Source: Quillaja saponaria | Taxonomy: Eukaryota; Streptophyta; Magnoliopsida; Fabales; Quillajaceae | NCBI GenBank assembly: GCA_029379385.1 | Contig: CM055608.1 | Coordinates: 33,153,048-33,217,047, forward strand | DNA length: 64,000 nucleotides | Reading direction: 5' to 3' | In this document: one piece after another, positions 35,401 through 48,105 of the stretch | Layout of the letters: every line of letters starts with the position of its first letter | Position numbering within the stretch: position 1 is the stretch's first letter | The notes under the pieces: model-generated | Told to the model about the DNA's origin: nothing | What the model saw: the letters and a program-made list of their open reading frames with translations, nothing else | Database searches by the model: none | Program-made: the position numbers and the translations under genes

Positions 35401-38400
35401 GTCGTCTTTGGCTTCTGGTTCTCTGAATTTACAAATTCAAAATTCTCTAATTTGGGACAAGCTTCAATCGTTAATTCTCTCAGAGATTGACAAACAAGAA
35501 AACTGAGTCTCGGACTGATACATGAGAGTTTGGGTAAATTTGAGAGCTTAAGAGAGCTCAGTAAAGGAAACACAATTTTATCCCTCTCTTCGGCTTCTTC
35601 CTTTATGACAACTGCCAACTCAACACAGTCACTTATTTCTATCTTCTGGACTTGCTCAAGACCCTCGGCAATGTCATAAGAAAACAGAAAACTCAGGGAG
35701 TTACAGTCACAAACTGTCAAGAACTTAAACAATCTGAAGTTCATTTGAATGATTTCCTTAGATCCTACCTGGCCCATTAGTGACTCCCCTCTGAAAACAG
35801 AAGAGAAGCCCATGAGCTTTGGTAGAGCCTGCATTGTCAATGTATGTAACTGAGGGAACTGGACCACATCAGCTGCTGCAACTATGACTTCCATGTTGCT
35901 ATGTTCAATTACCTCCATGGAAGAGTTTGGACTAAAATCAGAAGAGAAGCCCGTGAACTTTGGTAGAGCTTGCAGTGTCAATGTTTGCAACTGAGGGAAC
36001 TGGATCACATCTGGTGCTGCAAGTATGGCCGCCATGCTGCTGCATTGGCTTACCTCCAGTTCTTTGAGTTGTAAAAGCCCTCTAGCCATGGATGATGAGA
36101 GAACAAATTTTAAATTATCACATTGCCTTACTTTTACAACCCGCAAATTACTGAATGATGTCATTGAGAGTTGACTGCTGCATAACTCTCCTAAGCTTCT
36201 GACATCATTGAGAACAATTGACTCCAAGAGGGGAAAAGCAATAGATGAAGCCCAGTGCATTGTCGTGTTCACTATGCATTCTATCTCAGAATTGTCTTCC
36301 ACATGGAGATGCTTCAACATTGGAAAGCCTTCCTTATCTATGTCGTAAAGAATATTCTTGACACCTTTTAGTTCACCCAACCATAACTCTTCAGCTCTCT
36401 TCAGTGGTAATTGAAGCCCTTGCTCCAAATGCCTAGAGCCTGTATTGAGCTTGAGTTTCAAGCTTCGTGAAATTTCATACTTGGGGGACCAGTGTGAACC
36501 ATGGCCTATAGAGATACTGTACCTAACCAACTTACCGAGGAGCAGCTTATTTGGAAGAACCTCGGCATCTGGGATGTGGATCTCTAAAGCGGTCAGATTA
36601 TACAACTGACTTAGCTCGTCTATGCTCGCATTAGTTCTCTCGTCAGCTCCTTCAACCTCCCACCGAACAAAGCTGTTTCGCATATAAAGTTCTTCTAGTT
36701 TAGTCAGGTTAGATATGACATTAGGAGGAATCACATCAAGTTTTGAACAATTGCTCAAATCTAACAGACATAGACGAGTTAGCTGTGCAATTTCCCGTGG
36801 CAAATGATCTACGTTAGTACTTGCGAGGCTCAGGACTTTTAAGCTCGTTAAAACCCCAATCATAGATATGTCTCCCAACATACATTGATCCAAGCGCAAG
36901 GTTTGGATGTTCGTTAGGAGATGAAGTGATGGAGGTAGTTGCGACAACTGCATTTTAACCAAATCCAATACTTCAAGCCCTTGAATCCGCTGAAAGAACC
37001 TGTCTGCAACTCTTACATAACGGTTTTCATCATAGACATGTAAAAGCCTTAATTTAGGACACTCCAGATTCTCGGGCAGCTCATGGATGTGACTGCCGAG
37101 CAAAGAAATAGCAGTGGAATTCTTGATCAAATCGGGATCTGGCAATTCTTTTAGTTGATCATCCTTTCCAATGACAAACATATGATGAACCCGGGATGCA
37201 AGACTTACAGCCAGACGGCGAACAAGGATATGCATGGTAGCAAAATTCTCATCAGCTTGATCTATATCTAGCAACAAGCAAGACTTCTTCAGAGAATTGA
37301 TCAGCATATATAACCTAATCCTTGCCTCTTCCACCGTATTGGTTCCTTTAAATAAACTCAAACCCAAATAACATTTCAGTAGGTCTTGATCACAAGTCTG
37401 ATCCCCTAGCACACCAATGAGTATGAAAGTGTACTTAAGCTCCTCACTTTCTAAATAATCATAGCTCAACTTGAAAGATGAAAGAACACCTTGTAGAGGG
37501 TCGTCATGATCAGCTGTTAGCCTTGTTAGTAGCCGCCAAACGTCCCTCCATTCAAAAAGACTAGAGTTCCTCAATCTGCTTCCTACTTGGATCAAAGCCG
37601 AAGGTAGACCCCCACACTTGTCTGCTATTTGAATAGCCAATTCAGAACCTTCCGCAGGTTCATTATTTCCAATCATCTCCTTGAACAAATGAAAGGCTTC
37701 CTCTGAGGACAGGGGTTCAACCAGGAAATATATTTGCGAATTCATATCATTTAATACCTCTCGAGTTCTAGATATGACAAGTATCTTGCAACCTTTGTGC
37801 TTATCTCCTGTCGGAATCCCTACAGACTCCAAATCTATCCTTCCCCAGATATCATCTAATATAATAAGAACTCTTCTCTCACTCATTAACCTCTCACCAA
37901 GTCTAGCTGCTCTTCCCTTTTCAGTCTCTTCTGCAAATTTCAAACCCAACATGTCGGCGATTTCTCCTTGAATTTCTTTCAGATTTGGGGTTGGGCTTAC
38001 TGTGGCTGTGACTGTAACATCAAATAAACGAGATTGTTGAACTCTATTGGCAACATGTTTCACTAGCTTAGTCTTTCCCACGCCGGCCATTCCATACACC
38101 CCAACCATCATGATAAGATCATCAGACAGTGCTTCTATAATTTGGTTCATAGTCTGCCTTCTGGATTCGAACACTTTTTCAGATGTTGCAGTCTCTATAG
38201 AAGCTGGGGCAGGACGATAGGAAATTAAATGAAACTCGGGCCAATTGGCTTCCTCCCGGAATTTAACAGCAACTGTCGTCAACTTACTTGCTTTTTGATT
38301 TCTTCGATAACGAAAACGCAGAAATGACCCAACATTTGAACAACTCACCTTTCCTTCCAATTCAATCTCATGGATGATGCGCTGTGCCTTCTCTAACACC

Positions 38401-38633
38401 TCATCCACATCCGTTATCCACCTTCGTACATTAGGAGTAACTTCTTCCAAATTCCTTGCCGCGGCATCCATTTGATTTCTCACCGATTCCATGGTATCAT
38501 GCAGTCTCTCAACTTCGCTTTTAAGGTCATCAACATACCTTTTGCCAAAAAACAAATAACGAAGATGCTGTTTGGCTAGTGCCGTTAGATCGAATAAAAT
38601 TTGTCCAAAGAAATTGATTATAAATTCAGCCAT
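31136..38633 (-). CDS. CC-NB-ARC-LRR disease-resistance protein (RPS2/At4g27190 type), multi-exon
   Basis: Probable exons (reverse strand): 38633-35333, 35065-34565 (or from 35046), 34462-33725, 33409-32705, 32371-31618, 31537-31434 and 31228-31136. Exon 1 encodes about 1100 residues. They comprise a CC region (1 to about 170), P-loop GMAGVGKT (181-188), kinase-2 VLIILDDIW (255-263), RNBS-B ILVISRT, GLPS where GLPL is usual (342-345), MHI where MHD is usual (467-469), then LRRs. Exons 2-5 are each a 165-250-residue LRR block with near-uniform phase-0 joins. This layout suits the RPS2/RPS5/At4g27190 class, which senses effector action on guarded host proteins. The exon-1 donor (AAAG|GTATGT) is phase 1, but the obvious exon-2 acceptor (TGCAG|GTTGAAG) is phase 0. 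An acceptor 19 bases downstream (CCTTAG|AG) restores frame. Otherwise a frameshift is possible, perhaps at a C6 run at 35351-35356. Exon calls beyond exon 1 rest on splice consensus only. Confidence 0.78.
32473..32499 (+). repeat. (TA)n microsatellite in an NLR intron
   Basis: Uninterrupted TA dinucleotides lie between LRR exons 4 and 5 of the large NLR gene. This is an ordinary intronic microsatellite. Confidence 0.9.
35801..36042 (-). repeat. In-frame 141-bp LRR duplication inside the large NLR exon 1
   Basis: Two adjacent copies with a 141-bp (47-codon) period encode QFPQLQTLTLQALPKFTGFS and QFPQLHTLTMQALPKLMGFS, each preceded by a similar Met/Glu/Ala-rich segment. The duplication keeps the reading frame. 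It shows recent LRR expansion by tandem duplication. Confidence 0.8.
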
Positions 38634-39862
38634 TTATATTTGACTTTCCTTTGTTTACTTCTAAGTAATTAACCAAAGGAAATTCAAACTCAACAAGGAC
38701 AGGAAGGGATACAGGAGGTTACCAAAGTGGCTATCTAGCTAGAATTTTTTTTGGGTAATCAAGCAATACTAGAACCGATCAAAGCCATTAGGCAAAAATA
38801 ACCGAGTAGAAGAAGAAGAATAAAGAAAGAAAACAACCGTTGCAAGAAGTGATATCCAGAAAAGGAAATTGAAAATCAACTGAAAAAAAGAAGAAGAAAG
38901 AGTTGCATATAGAGTACTTAGATCAAATTGGAAACTACGAATACAACACAAACTTTTTTTTTTTTTAAATTTTGAGTAATGGAACTATACTACGACCGAA
39001 TTAGGAAGAAAACACAACCGCACAAGAAGAAGACAAAGGAGTGCAAAATTGAAGGAAACTGATACAGTCAACGAACGGACGAGCAGGAGCAAGGATCTGA
39101 TTGATAACACAGAACACCCATAAAGACGGGGAATGTGGCAATGGAAATAGAAACGACAATTATACAGTCACAGAAGTTTATTTATTTTTATTTTTGGTAA
39201 ATAACGTATAAGTTTTTTGTCCAAACGAGTGCAAATTACTTAGGAGTATTTTTATTTAAAAGAAAAAAAAATTAGATATATTTTTTGGAGAAAGAAAGTA
39301 CTGCAAATATTTTTGTAGGGTAAACCAATATTTTAAAACCCTGTTAGGAAAGGGACTTAGGAACAATAATCATTTGTTATCAGTTCAATCATATTAGGTT
39401 GACTAAGATTAATTGGGATGATGTCCTAATTTAATGTAAGATTTATTTAATTGGTGTATAAAAGATATTTGTTAAATTTTATTTATGTTTATTTATTATA
39501 ATAATTAATCATAATTTTAATATTATTTATTATATAAATTATTATAAAATTTTAATTTTTAATTATTATATTTATTGTAGCTGCTTTTTGAATACTCTGT
39601 TAGAAAAAATTTTAATATAAATTATTGCATATTGGTAATATAAAAATAATACATATTTAAATTAAAAGATATAATAAGTCTAACTATAGAAATAAATTTT
39701 TACAAATAGTCATGTAGAGTTTTCTAAGTGGTCTAATCCCCCAAAATGGGTCTTATGCGTAATTCAACTCAAGAGAAACACGTGTTGGCTAAACTGATCT
39801 AGATCCGGCCTTAAAACATTGGGGTTAACCTTTTATGTTTCTAAATTTTAATTACATGTTAC
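38634..39862. other. Upstream region of the large NLR gene
   Basis: This is A-rich leader and promoter sequence (38634 to about 39150) followed by AT-rich spacer. No other gene is seen. Confidence 0.5.
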
Positions 39863-39965
39863 TAGTTCCAGATAGGGAGTGCCCTGTGCAACACATTTAC
39901 TATGGAGGGAATCAATGTGTTAATCACTTGGTGAAGATGGGAACAGTTTCGTCTCAGCATTTTGG
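39863..39965 (+). pseudogene. Possible LINE-derived RNase H fragment
   Basis: The plus strand reads DRECPVQHIYYGGNQCVN and then HLVKMG. This resembles the C-terminal end of the RNase H domain of plant LINE retrotransposons (VxHVYREGNxxADxLAxxG), with the expected catalytic Asp region changed. It is short and isolated, so at best a relic. Homology is judged by eye only. Confidence 0.4.
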
Positions 39966-40040
39966 CAGCTCCCTCCAGTTGAGGGTCAAGGGGTTGGAAG
40001 AGGATAATGCAAGTCTAGCATGTCCGCAATTAGTCTTTAC

Positions 40041-40360
40041 TAAGGGTTCGAATATTTTTGGATTATATTCAAATTTAAATTCGAATTTTATTTACTATTA
40101 GAATTTGAATAATATATAATCTAATTCGATATTTGATAGATAATTTAAATTCAAAATAATATATGTTTTAATTTAATATAATATATATATATATATATAT
40201 ACTATTTTTTATTTTTTATTTTTCCAAAATGTCCCTAGATATTAGAATATTTGAATTCGAATGATCGAAATTCAATTCGAATTCGAATTTTCAATTAAGT
40301 TCAAGTATTGGAATTTGACTATTGAATTATTCAAAATTATTTGATTCGAATTATACCCTA
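40041..40360. mobile_element. hAT-like MITE candidate
   Basis: The 320-bp A/T-rich element begins TAAGGGTTCGAAT. The reverse complement of its end begins TAGGGTATAATTCGAAT. It is flanked by near-identical 8-mers, GTCTTTAC (40033-40040) and GTCTTTCC (40361-40368), fitting an 8-bp hAT target duplication with one mutation. Internal TTCGAATT motifs recur on both sides. It has no coding capacity. Confidence 0.55.
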
Positions 40361-41204
40361 GTCTTTCCAAGATGCACATAACCTCCTTTATTTCTATTTT
40401 TATTTTTTTGTTTTCTTGTCTTACCTAAAAAAAAAAATATATATATATATACAATATACAATAAAAATTAAAAATATATTACTTTCCACAAGTAAAATTA
40501 AATTTAAAGATTAGAAATTAATATTATCATACAAAAGTGACTATTTATCAAATGAAGACTCGAAAAAAAGAGATAGATCAATTTCTCAATCGCAACATAG
40601 TAAGTCATATAGCAAAGAAAAGTGAAAGATGGATTAAAAACTAATAGTATTAAAAAATTATTTTATAAAAATATTAAAAAGTCCTAATTTTATCTATAAT
40701 ATACTAAAATATTTTATTTTTATTTTTTCTTTTCAAATGAGTCATAAATATATTTATTTCTTTTATATTACCATTCACTTTTAATTTTTTAATCTTAACA
40801 AAAATATGTTTTAACTTAATTTGTTTTATTTTTATTATATTTTTAATAGAATAAAAAAGAAAATATTTTACACAAATACAAGTAAATTTTAATTTTAATA
40901 TAAAATAAATTTTTTTTTGAATTTGTAAAAGTAAAAAAAGGTTAAACAAGTGATGTATTGAAAATAACTGTTTAGCAAAAGAAAATTATTAAACTGACAC
41001 CAAATGAAAATTTAAAAAATCAAATTGAGGCTGAAAGTTAACTAATAAATTTTTTTATAGATAGTTAAAAAAAATAAAAATTGCTAGCCTATTGTTTAGT
41101 GCTGGCCGATGGGACATGAAACTTCTTTTTGTCAAATGTCCACTGTCTTTGTGTAACACCTCATCTGGCAAAGTATGGAATGATGTATTGTGTAGGCACT
41201 GCCA

Positions 41205-41335
41205 TTATTATTTCATGTTCTAACAACTTGAAACAAAATGACTATGATGGATAAGAGAGTAGGACAGCCAAGTTGAATCTAAGTGAACGAATAGTCACCC
41301 GGAAATGGATTGAGTCATTTTCAAAATAACAATAA
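41205..41335 (+). repeat. Diverged copy of sequence found upstream of DUF4220 copy 2
   Basis: It shares TATTATTTCAT(G/A)TTC(T/C)AACAACTTGA and later blocks such as ATGGATTGA and TCACTTTCAA-like sequence with 47619-47765, in the same orientation. It is probably a leftover of a duplicated locus. Confidence 0.5.
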
Positions 41336-42354
41336 AATCTTTCAATGATTCTCAAGGATTCTAGGTCTCTTTTTCCTTTTTTTTTACGTAATTTATTTAA
41401 TTAAATCAATTAAATTTAAAAATTATAAATTTGGTACAATTTTTCTTATTTAAACTAAGTATATAGATAGGAAAGTATATTTTAATAAAAATTGTAAATA
41501 AAGGAAAACTTTAAATTTAGTTTTATTTTGCTTGATCGCTATACCAATATATTTTATTTAATTAACTCTTTTTATAAAAGATAAAATAAAATTATGTCAC
41601 CGTTGGATTTAATTTATTAAAAACAAAGGAGCCATGAATTAATTTATTGGGAATAATAAAAAACTTTACTTACACAAGTGCAAACTAAATGACAAGTTTA
41701 CACTCTAATAATTACTTACTTTTTAAAGGCTTTTAAATTAAAAAATAATAATCTAACACTTGTGATGATATTAGTTCCGTAAAAAAGAAATACATGTAAA
41801 ATATATTTGACTTCAATTTTTTTGAAAAATTCTTTTAGGCTAAAGTATTTCAAACTCTTTATAAATAAATGAATCTATGCTCTTGTCACATAAATTAATT
41901 AATTTTGAATTAGAAGTATATAAATATCTGTTATTGTCACCAATTACAAAATTTTTAATTAGTTTTTGAGAGCTAGGTTCTAACATGTCTTAAAGTTAGT
42001 CATTGATTTGTCAGGTTATAATGCCCACAATTAATAGACTCACTTATTAACTTTTAAGAATGGAGCTCTAACAAATATAAATAAGATATTTAATATGACA
42101 AAATTTAGTCAATATGTTATTGATAGACTCTTACTTGTTAACTATTATTTTAAATCTAATCTTCTTTATAATATTTTTAAAAATAAATACTCTTATTTAA
42201 AGCTAAATTTTTTTTTGATCACTTAATAAAAAAATAAAACTAAACATAAAAGTACTCTACACCGTATTAACTACCTCTTTTAAATTCAAAATAAATAAAT
42301 AAATAAATAAATCTCACTCCACGAACTAAAAGGAGCAATTAATTAATTTCTTCA

Positions 42355-42726
42355 AAAAGGAAAAGTTAATCACAAGTGCTTTTATAAAAAAGAAAAGTTA
42401 ATTAAAAAGTGCTTTTGTAAAAAAGAAAAAAAAGTTAATCACAAGGTGCTTTTAGAAAAAAGAAAAGTTAATCACAAAGTGCTTTTATAAAAAAGTAAAG
42501 TTAATCAAAAAGTGCTTTTGTAAAAAAGAAAAAAAAAATTAATCACAAAGTGCTTTTATAAAAAAGAAAAGTTAATCACAAAGTGCTTTTATAAAAAAGA
42601 AAAGTTAATCAAAAAGTGCTTTTGTAAAAAAAGAAAAAAAGTTAATCACAAAGTGCTTTTATAAAAAAGAAAAGTTAATCAAAAAGTGCCTCTGTAAAAA
42701 AGAAAAAAAAGTTAATCACAAGGTGC
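42355..42726 (+). repeat. Minisatellite, about 11 copies of a 32-38-bp unit
   Basis: Each unit is close to AAAAGTTAATCACAAAGTGC followed by TTTTATAAAAAAG. Eleven GTGC-containing units are counted. Variants alternate: units with ATCACAAAG and units with ATCAAAAAG, and TTTTAT versus TTTTGT spacers. This suggests that multi-unit blocks were duplicated. It has no coding sense. Confidence 0.88.
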
Positions 42727-44757
42727 GATACTTTAGTCTTATCAAAGATTCAAAGTTACGAATTTATATACTATATCCACTTTTCAAATACGGAAAAAAA
42801 GTTTACGTATCTATATTATACATTAAAATGGTTGTGGGCTCAATGACAATTTTTTTTTAAATTCTTATATGTTCTTATGATTTTTATTACTATATAAATA
42901 TCATGTAGTTAGTATTTTATAGTATTGAAAAATTGTGTTTAAAATAGACTATTAATTTATATATTTTTTTAATTATTCTTCATTTTAATATTAATAGGAT
43001 TATAACTCTTTTTTACTATTAATTTATTTTCTTAATTCTTCTCAATGAATTTAATTTTAAAAAAAATATATAAATTAAAAATTATATTAAGAGCATAGTT
43101 TTATTTATAAAATATTATTTTTTTAATTCTTCTTCTATTTTAAGCATTAAATAAAAATTATAATTTTACATTATGAATAATTACATGAACAAAGATAATA
43201 TTCAGTTATTATTTCATAACATTAAATATTGTACTTCAATTATTGCTATTTTTTTTTCTAACTCTTCCCATTTTAATTTTAATTCAAATTTGATTGTAAT
43301 TCTTTTGACTATTAATTTCTTTTCCTAATTATTCTCAATTTCACAAATTAAAAATAAAAAAAACTTTTAATTAAAAGAAATATTAAGAATATAGATTTTA
43401 TTATTATATTATTATTTTCTTAATTATTCTTTTATCTATCTTAATACTTAAAAGAAAAAATTTTAAAATTTATATTATGAATTTAATTTTTAATTAGATT
43501 TACTTATTTTTATTTACATTAACATAGAGTAATTTTTTTTAATAATATAAGTCAATTCCAATTTAAAATATATGTATCATAAATCGATTGATACACAATC
43601 GCATATGCCAAATATGTTAATTCACTTTAAAATAACTAACATGTCCATTAAGTATTCTTTTCTTCTTTAACTAAAATTATTTACTAAACTCAATCATTAC
43701 ATTGTGTTCAATCTCGAGTACACCATGATAATTAAATGTGGATTGACTTAGTCACTCTCATCCCTAGACCCGAATTCAACCCAGGCATCCCCTAACACTA
43801 TTCTAACAATTAATATTATCTTTGTAAAAATAATAATATTGATTGTCTTAAATTACAAATTAACTAATTAAAATTCTTAATCAATTAGATCAAATATTAC
43901 TATTTAGATCAATTATCAATTATACTAGTTAGTTGGATGATTAAATATTACTTAGATCAAATTAATTTAATCACGTATAAATTTTTAAATTAATTTTAAT
44001 CATATTCCAGATCAATACCAATCACTCTTAATCATCCTTAATAATTTTCAAGTCAATATTGATCATCTTCGTATCAATCACCTTTCATTAATTTTAATTA
44101 TCTAAATTATCCCTAATTAATCAAATTTTATCTACAACTATATTTCATATAAAATGTCTCACAGTGGCTTATGAAAACTATAAAAGCTTTCGAATCAAAA
44201 CACTTCACTTATATCTAGATCAAGCTATAAAGAAACAAACCATAAAATGGCCCATTTTTTAAAACCTCAATCTAGATCACCAAATTACTATTTATTTGAT
44301 CTAGTTTTAATATTAGTTTCAAAAATAATCCATTGTAATTTATGATTTTAACCCTTTCGCATCAAATAAAATTTTCAATGAAATTAATATTGTAAAAATT
44401 ATACAGAGTTTGGATATCTTTTTTACCCATAAAATTTAATTGTTATTGCTATAAACACTTTTTTATGTTATTTTTGGGGCTCGATTTTATAGTTTTGAAT
44501 TGTTGCCAAATCACACCAGTAATAAAGTTTTTAACAGTCTTTTTATTCTTTTCAACTATAATTTTGAGACAGAAGTGTTGTTTCATAATTGCAGATTGGC
44601 CCAGAGTTTGATGGCTAGCATTGTGGAAAATATCACAACAATCTTACATAAATTGGAAAAAAAAGAAAAAAAGAAAAAAAAAGTCAATTCAGGGTACATG
44701 CAATACAAAGGCAGCCTACTGAGGTTTTTTTTTTTCTTTTTTTGGATACTCTGCAGC

Positions 44758-47281
44758 CTATTGAAACTTATGCTGTCTTGGTTCATCCACAATTAGTTTT
44801 GCTCTGGCATGACCTTCTTTAATCTGAAACTGTTCTCCCAACCCAAAATGAGCCATCAATAGCCAAACAAGTGTCACAAGCTCTCCACCTTTACTTACTT
44901 GTTGGGCATGCGTTCTTGTTCTGCAATGACTTGCTGCATAAGACAACAATTCCAGCCACACTTGGCTGATAACATTCCATTTCTTATCTTGTCCTAATTT
45001 TTCCAATTCTTTGGCCAGCCTACACGCATCGAACAATACAGATTTGCTCCTATCTCCCTTCACATAACCAGGTTTAACATCGGTACTCACATCATAAATT
45101 TTTTGACATGCCTCCTTTATAGCTTTTGGATCTAAATCCCCTCTTCTGAAGAAATTTGTAGCCTTCCTCTTTCCATATCTTGGTCCTAAATCCCTCCTGG
45201 TAAAGAAGTTTTCAGCTTCAGCACATGTATCTCTAAATCTTATTTGCCCAATACCTGCCACAGCTGACATCATAGTGGGCTGCATAACCAAAAGATACAA
45301 CATGTAATCAGAGAGAAGCTTACTGAATTCGCGCTTATCATGCTCGGTAGCAATATCATTTTCCTCATGTTGATCAGCAATATTATCTTCTTCGTCATGA
45401 TGGCTCTTGCGGATGAGTATCATCTTGATCATGATTCCCATGACGATAAGAAATCCTATCAAAGTTTTGAAGAACTTCATGATTTTGCTTCCTATGATCA
45501 TAGTAGGTATTAAAAATACATTCTTGATCATCCTTACAATTACAAGGGGATGTTGTTGCTCATTCCTCTTCTGATCATCAATGTCTAGTTGTTTTTCTAT
45601 GTAGTAGCAAATGTCAGTAGCTATGTGCCAAATTATAAGACTCTCATCATAAGCAACCTCTTCGACATAAGGCATCAGGTTGTGTCGTATGTCGACGTCC
45701 ATTTTGGTTTCTCGCAAAAACAAAGCTCCTCTAGCTGAACAAATCCACCGGACAGTTTCTATATCATCCACATCTTCAGATTTTCTTTTCATGTCAAGAA
45801 AGATAAATCTCCACAGCTCTTTCAGGAATGGCATTTTAAATTTGTATCTCCACTCATCTAGTGTGTCCCCAGCACCAATGTAGTCAATGACAAAATAAAA
45901 ACCAGTTCCTAGGATCCAACATATCCTGTCATAGATAGCTAGGAAAAACTGGACAATTCTGTTTCCATCTTCAGATTTCCTCCTCACTGGACATTGTTGA
46001 AGGATATATGCTATCAAATTGTTCCCCCATATCGATTCAGACCACCTGCGGGAGAAAAAGGGTGTCGCCAATGCCTCATATTCGGTATAACGCTTGTTCT
46101 CACATTTAACCCACCTGGGTTCCTTGAAGCTGAGAAAATACTCCAAAATACTCAAAAAGTTAGTAGCTTTAATGAAAACAACCCAAACAATGCCTTTAAT
46201 TATTGAATTTTTTGGGGTCTTTCCAAGAGAAGCAGCAGTCCAATCAGAGAAAATGATCCTGAAGAATGCTATGAATTCCAGAGCAATGGCACCATAGAGC
46301 AAAGCATAGGTGACTCCTACATCAAATTTTTTGAAGCCATGCTTCTCATGGAAAGTGAACAACACAAGGGCTGCCACAACTGAACTTAATGATACAAAGC
46401 GGAAAAAATATCCTGCCTTTGTGTGCACAACCTGGAGCTTTGTATATAGAGCTTCATAGATGAAGTTGAGCTCCACAGCTATGACCCTGAGAGCTTCTGT
46501 AGATTGCAGTTTTTGGAAAAGCTTATGGCTCTGGTTGCGATCACTAATGCTGAATATGAGATCAACAATTAGTCCTTTAAACTTGTTGAAATATGTATAA
46601 CCTTCTCGTACGGCCAAGATTTCTGTGAACTTGTTCCCTTTGGGGTCATCAATCTTGTCCTCTTTAATCAATTCTGGAGTGATTATTATTCTTGAAGGAA
46701 TTCCAGCATCTTGCTTTGATTTGTACTCCTCCATGAGTTTTGCGTAATTGGGTCCTGGATCTGGTTTTCCAAGCATGGATTTTCTGAAACTATCCAAGCT
46801 TGCCAAGTACAAAGCACGAGTCCGCTCACCGTACTTGACAATTCCAGCAAGAAACAGTAGTGTTATTGGGAGCCATAACCTGTTGTTTGGAACTGTTTGA
46901 AGGAACAAGACCAAGCAAGTGTCTAAGCCATAGCTCATTATCTTCAAGAGCAAACGCAGTAATAGTGTCAGGGCCACCAAGATGTAAAAGAAGAAAGGGA
47001 GCCCAGAAAGCCAGAAGCTGACCATTATCCCCTGTATGAGAGGCAGAGCTTCCATCATCATCTTGGCTGTTTGAGATGAGACCAACACAGAAGTTTGCAG
47101 CCCAATCTGCAAGCAAGTAGGCAGACCAGATGGACCAAGTCACTGATGATCTAGACGTGCGTTTTCTAGAAGGAGCAAATAGAATTAAAACTATCTGCAG
47201 AGTGAGACTTAGAAGGATAACACCACGAATGTTCCATGCTTCCCATATCTTCTTCACACTCTTAGGGATTGGGGAAACCAT
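44758..47281 (-). pseudogene. DUF4220/DUF594 membrane-protein gene, copy 2, with a 29-bp frameshifting deletion
   Basis: The first 125 codons (MVSPIPKSVKKIWEAWN, then LADWAANFCVGLISNSQDD, DTITAFALEDNELWLRHLL) are in one frame. The remaining roughly 715 codons (FLQTVPNNRLWLPITLLFLAG to VDEPRQHKFQ) are open in another. They meet near 46902-46908. Compared with the 22.5-kb copy, about 29 bases encoding LQVAATACV are missing there. The rest looks intact: several hydrophobic helices (DUF4220, N-terminal), a long soluble part, and a DUF594 C-terminus (SAVAGIGQIRFRDTCAEA, then WNVISQVWLELLSYAASHC). Intronless, as usual. Family function is unknown. A shortened protein from an internal Met is possible, but loss of function is more likely. 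It is divergent from the NB-ARC gene at 48106. Confidence 0.82.
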
Positions 47282-48105
47282 TGCTGTACTCAGTAGCTCT
47301 AGCTAGCTCTTTTCAGATACCAAATAATTGACTTACAGTTGGGATTACTATGAAATTTTCTGTGTTAATGTGAACGGAGAAAAGATGAGCACCCCTCATA
47401 GGCCTTGTTTTCTGAGGGTCAGGGGTGGGTGGTGCAAGTGTTATTTACATTTTTTCTGAATCACTTTTAGGCTTTGCCAGTCAATATCTGAAGTCAACAT
47501 ACCAATTAGTGACAAGATTAAATCTAATCATTTATATATTCTTACATCTAGCTGGATACTCAAGATGCCCATCATATTGTTACTGGTTATTGAATTCAAA
47601 ATTTTAATAGCACCATAAATTATTATTTCATATTCCAACAACTTGAGACTTAATGACCCTGATTGATAAGATACTACGACTACGAATTTTAGTTTTTAAT
47701 TAAGACTTCTCGGGATATGGATTGAAGAGTGGTCCACAAGTCACTTTCAAGTACCAACAGAACAATAATTGATGTGAGAGAAAGATAAAAGATAAAAGGG
47801 GCCCCATTAAAATTTCACACATCACACTGTTTTTTCAGAAAAAGGACATTATAAGAAATAGTGCATTCTGATTTTATTTTAAAAAAAATAAAATTATTTC
47901 TATTTTTAGAGAAAAGGGTAAATCCCATTTCCATCCCTAAATAGTGTCATTATCACGGAGTATGTAAGTGAAACTGTCAGTCCCGGGGATGTAGTTGTAA
48001 TTACCTAAATGATTTTGTCGAATCGGAGCACGGAGAGCCGGATTGAACCGGGTGGCGACATCGGCCTAAAACGGAAACCTTCCAACTTGGCCGCGCTACT
48101 CTGCC

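Larger units (their letters stand above)
40369..44480. other. Very AT-rich gene-poor spacer
   Basis: No gene is recognised. It contains short A/T microsatellites, a segment at 41205-41335 similar to 47619-47765 (upstream of the DUF4220 copy 2), and the minisatellite at 42355-42726. Open frames here are low-complexity Lys/Ile/Asn strings caused by base composition. Confidence 0.55.

Noticed and set aside
40704..40949. Reverse-strand Lys/Ile/Asn-rich frame in the AT-rich spacer
   Set aside because: Low-complexity product of base composition; no family resemblance.
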